DNA of 64,000 bases from Climacium dendroides (Eukaryota > Streptophyta > Bryopsida > Hypnales > Climaciaceae): contig OX467087.1 in assembly GCA_950106755.1 (NCBI GenBank), positions 17,612,047 to 17,676,046 of the forward strand, given 5' to 3'. Below the pieces are notes generated by a model. It saw only the letters and a program-made list of their open reading frames with translations, had not been told where the DNA came from and ran no database searches. Position 1 is the first letter of the stretch. The number at the start of each line of letters is the position of its first letter. The position numbers and the translations under genes were made by a program. Of this stretch, positions 55,700 through 64,000 are shown one piece after another.

Positions 55700-57775
55700 C
55701 ACTATTGGGATTTAAGTGTTTTATGACTGCAAAAATATGACTAAGGATGATTGGCAACTGCTCGCAGTCATATTTTTGGATCCCACAATGTTGAGAAAAA
55801 ACATGACTACAAATGTGACTGCTAGTCATATTTTGCCTTTGTATTTCATGGGTGTATAGTATACATGCATGGGGAACGGCAAAATACTTTTTAGAGAACC
55901 ATAGGGAACGTATTATGGGAACACCAGTCATATTTGTCAATCATATTTTTTCATATATGACAACATGCAGTCATATTCTATAATCACATTTTTGTAAATT
56001 CACATTGAAATTTTTTTTTCCGAGCAGTCCCCTAAAAATTTGGGCAATCTAAAAAAATGTAAATAAATTATTGCTCAAAATTGTAAAATCGTAGCCGTTG
56101 TTTTTTGGGGATCTTGAAATCCTAGCTATCATTTTTTAGGGTTTTAAAACCCTAGCCGCCAATTTTTAGGGATTCGAAACCCTAGCCGCCACTTCATATA
56201 CTTCATCTTTTTGCTTTTCAATTCTTGTTTTTTCTTCTTTTTTTGTTTTTTGAAGTTCTAATTGTTGTGTTGTTGTGCTTTGGTTGTTGTATTGTTGCTT
56301 TCTAACTCTTGTTTCTTCTTCCCCTTTTGTTTTTTGAAGTACTAATTGTTGTGTTGTTGTGCTTTGGTTGTTGTGTTGTTGCTTTCTAACTCTTGTTTCT
56401 TCTTCTCCTTTTGTTTTTTGAAGTACTAATTGCTGTGTTGTTGTACATTGGTTGTTGTGTTATTGTTTTTTAACTCTTGTTTTTTCCTCCTTTTGTTTTT
56501 TGAAGTACTAATTGTTGTGTTGTGCTTTGGTTGTTGTGTTGTTGCTTTCTAACTCTTGTTTCTTCTTCCCCTTTTGTTTTTTGAAGTATTAATTGTTGTG
56601 TTGTTATACTTTGGTTGTTGTGTTGTTGCTTTCTAACTCTTGTTTCTTCCTCCTTTTGTTTTTTGAAGTACTAATTGTTGTGTTGTTGTACTTTGGTTGT
56701 TGTATTGTTGCTTTTTAACTCTTGTTTCTTCCTCCTTTTGTTTTTTGAAGTACTAATTGTTGTGTTGTTGCTTTCTAACTCTTGTTTCTTCTTCCTCCTT
56801 TTATTTTTTGAAGTTCTAATTGTTGTATTGTTGTATTTTAGTTGTTGTTATTTAATTATTGAAGTTTTAGTTGTTGTTTCTTAGTTGTTACTAATCTATT
56901 GTTGCTTCTTACATCTTATTTGTTGTTAGTTTGTTGTTGTTTCATAGTTGTTAATTTGTTGTTGCTTTATAGTTGTTGCTAATCTTTTATTGCATCTTCA
57001 CTTGTTTTATTTTTACTTCTTATTGGTTTTTAGTTTTAATTTTTGTTGCCTCTTGTTATATGTTAACTTTTACTTCTTACTATCTTTTAGTACTAATTTG
57101 AACAAAAAAATGACTCACAATAGTCATATGCTTCAACCAAAATATGACTCCCGATAGTCATATGCTGCATCAACCAAAACATGACTCACAACAGTTATAC
57201 TCCATATCACTTAAAATATGACTCAAAATATGATTCACCGTAGTCATACTCCATATCACTTAAAATATGACTCAAAATATGACTCACCACAGTTATATTT
57301 TATATTATTTAAAATATACTTCATATCACTTAAAATATGACTCGAAATATGACTCACCACGGTTATATTCCATATTCTTTAGAATATAACTCTATAGTCA
57401 TATTGCATATCACTCAAAATATGATTTACCACAGTCACATTCCACATTAGCCAAAATATGACTGGGTACAGTCACATGCCACGTAGTTTTTTTTTTTTGC
57501 CCGGGCAGCTCATGAGAAAGTCAAGCCTCCAAGGGTGGTTAACATGTACGCCATGTTGGCAAAATACGTCTAAAAATGATTTTTTATACTTCCAAATCCA
57601 TATGACTGTAAATATGACTTACTAGTCATATGACTAAAAGTGAATGACTCAGCCATGACTCATCCTAGTCATATCCCGACCATCTACAGTGATTTTTGCT
57701 TGAGTCACATTTTTTGATTTTGTGACTCACTACAGTTATATTTTGCAGTCATAAAACATTAATTTTCTTGTAGTG
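55700..57775. mobile_element. Non-autonomous CACTA (En/Spm-type) element
   Basis: The right end, read inward, is CACTACAAGAAAATTAATG, the standard CACTA terminus. The left end starts CACTATTGGGATTTAAGTG. Both continue into GTTTTATGACTGCAAAATAT-like sequence. AAT flanks both sides (55697-55699 and 57776-57778), the expected three-base target duplication. Subterminal regions hold many copies of ATATGACT in both orientations (55730-55980 and 57110-57760), as CACTA transposase-binding arrays do. The middle is an 82-base minisatellite. No transposase frame is present, so movement would need one supplied elsewhere. Confidence 0.88.
56223..56830 (+). repeat. Minisatellite of about seven ~82-base units inside the CACTA element
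   Basis: The unit contains TTTTTTGAAGTACTAATTG, TTGTTGTGTTGTTG, CTTTGGTTGTTG and CTTTCTAACTCTTGTTTC. Its TGAAGT word occurs at 56251, 56335, 56419, 56501, 56582, 56663, 56746 and 56809. Just upstream, three units built on AACCCTAGCCGCC lie at about 56090-56200. Confidence 0.85.
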
Positions 57776-59393
57776 AATCATTAAGATTGTTACATATACT
57801 TGTTATAAAATTGAGATTTAGAAAATGAATAGTCAATTAATCACAATTAAGTATGGGAGTGGTTAAATGTACACATTTGGAGACACTTTCAAAAGAAGTC
57901 TACTTATTAAAAATGGGTCCACAAATGGTTTTAGATGTTATCACCTTAAGTTTGCAACTTCATAGAAATCTAGAACCTTATGAAGTCTTCAAATTCTTCC
58001 AAATGATTTTATTGCATGTGAAAGATTTCAATTCATTTGTATGTTTCAAAAGATCTTTCCATGTTTCTAATCATCCATCAAAACTCACTTTCATACACAT
58101 TCCCACGTAACAAAGATGATGTAGTTGATTTGCATTTAATGGATAACTTCAAGAACCTCTATTGGATACATAAAGATAGTTTGTTCATCCAATTATTTTT
58201 TTGGAGAAATTTCCTTGTTGAATTCTAATTGTTGAATTTTCTACAAAGGAGATGTTTGATCTACAAATTCTTTGTTATATAATTTGTACCAAATTGTAAT
58301 CCCAATGTAGTTGCCTTGGACATTCTTAATAGTAAAGTTCTTCTAAAAACTTGTATATCAATAAGTTAACCAATTTTGTTGTAAATAAATTAAGAGTTGT
58401 AATTGAGTGCTCATTGAACTTTCTTCTACGCTAACCCTTAAAGGACATTGACAACTAAAAGTGTCCAATGGGTAACTTCATTGTTTCTTGTAGAAACAAT
58501 GTACCTATTTGTTTAATAATTAGAACATTTAGTAACTACCTTGGTTATAGGGGTCCACATCCTTCAAGGGGATATTTCACCATTCCCCCCTCCCTATTTT
58601 GTCAAATAGGTGTCTATTGAAGTATCACCAATATGATTTCAAACTATTCATTTTGAATAGTTCCTACTTTACAAATAGTACTTCATAGTTGTAAATTAAC
58701 AAGCTTCATTTAGTGAATGGTTTGAGATCTTGTTCAAAGGCACTTCAAACATACACCTATTTAACACTTTGAAGTTTCTTTCAATCTTAAATTCAAAAAT
58801 TCACAAAAAATATAAAATCTTTCCAAAATTAAAATTGATTATTATTATTATTGATTTCCATTTGTCTAGTAGGCAAAAAAATATAGCTAATCGTGATTTT
58901 CACTCCATCTATACACACCATCTTAAATGAGCAATTATAGATGTTTCTACCTTAATCTTGAAATGCTTATTCAATCAATTTTAGGTGCAGTTTCCTTAAG
59001 TCATAGCAATATGAAGTCAAAGACAAAAGCTAGCCTTAGGTAGTGAATGATTGTGGCAATAAATATACTGCAACAATCAAATGTGACATTAGAGGAGCTC
59101 ATAGAGCCGTAGCAGTAGAAGGCTTAGAATCCTTTTCAAACTTACGAAACACCGCATTATCAAGTTTGTATGCAACTTTTTGTGACATAACATCCTGTGA
59201 TACTGACAGTGCAAAGAAAGTTTTGATTTGGGCACACCTGTTCCCTAGGGTTTGAGGAACCAGATGAATAATATTAGAGAGGGTGATATTTACTGGGTTC
59301 TGCCGAGTCCATTGATGAAAACTATTTGAGAAACTCAATGTCAGAACTCATCTGCAAATAAATCCATCATGAACACTGAAAGAATATTCTAAA
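57776..59393. other. No gene; probable 3' untranslated end of PEX6 near 59050-59393
   Basis: 57850-58930 is AT-rich with scattered short frames and no domain. A lone TTAA-type terminus CTAACCCTTAAAGGAC is at 58431. From about 59040 composition becomes balanced, consistent with the PEX6 3' untranslated region. Confidence 0.4.

Positions 59394-64000
<4,607 letters not shown>

Noticed and set aside
56675..57157. Hydrophobic leucine/valine-rich 69-codon frames in the CACTA element
   Set aside because: They are translations of the TTGTTG minisatellite and not conserved proteins.
58431..58446. An eleventh TTAA-type element beginning CTAACCCTTAAAGGAC
   Set aside because: No matching inverted end could be found within the expected distance on either side, so only a lone terminus is recorded.

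Overview
This is a nuclear genome window from a land plant, most likely a seedless one such as a bryophyte. The evidence is spliceosomal genes with short GT-AG introns, an MFT-type PEBP gene, two Di19 zinc-finger genes, a plant-type PEX6 and a PAS-domain sensor histidine kinase of a kind I know mainly from bryophytes. Small islands of balanced-GC exons sit in very AT-rich, repeat-filled DNA. The species assignment is inference.

Layout. (1) 1-2913, minus strand: N-terminal two thirds of a PAS/histidine-kinase receptor, running off the left edge, with a GC-richer leader up to about 4.5 kb. (2) 4.5-35 kb: an AT-rich repeat sea whose only gene is a divergent but fully open Di19-like gene on the minus strand (13329-19562), with introns swollen by short transposons. 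(3) 37221-39110, plus strand: a compact canonical Di19 gene. (4) 42559-46019, minus strand: an SNM1/Apollo-type DNA-repair metallo-beta-lactamase. (5) 50656-52163, plus strand: an MFT-like PEBP gene. (6) 53.3-57.8 kb: nested short transposons and a non-autonomous CACTA element. (7) 59394-64000, minus strand: the C-terminal half of PEX6, running off the right edge.

The genes share no pathway and form no cluster. I joined exons by hand using splice dinucleotides and reading phase, so each gene model keeps one open frame across all its junctions, but no transcript data were available.

The strongest unusual signals are: (a) about ten non-coding elements flanked by TTAA with CCC...GGG ends, one caught inside another repeat whose uninterrupted copies elsewhere in the window show the unduplicated TTAA; (b) the Di19 pair, where both copies keep a U12-type AT-AC intron at the same place while the repeat-embedded copy has lost one presumed zinc-binding histidine in each finger; (c) an extra intron in the first exon of the MFT-like gene. 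I saw no retrotransposon polyprotein, no intact transposase, no RNA gene and no CRISPR array.
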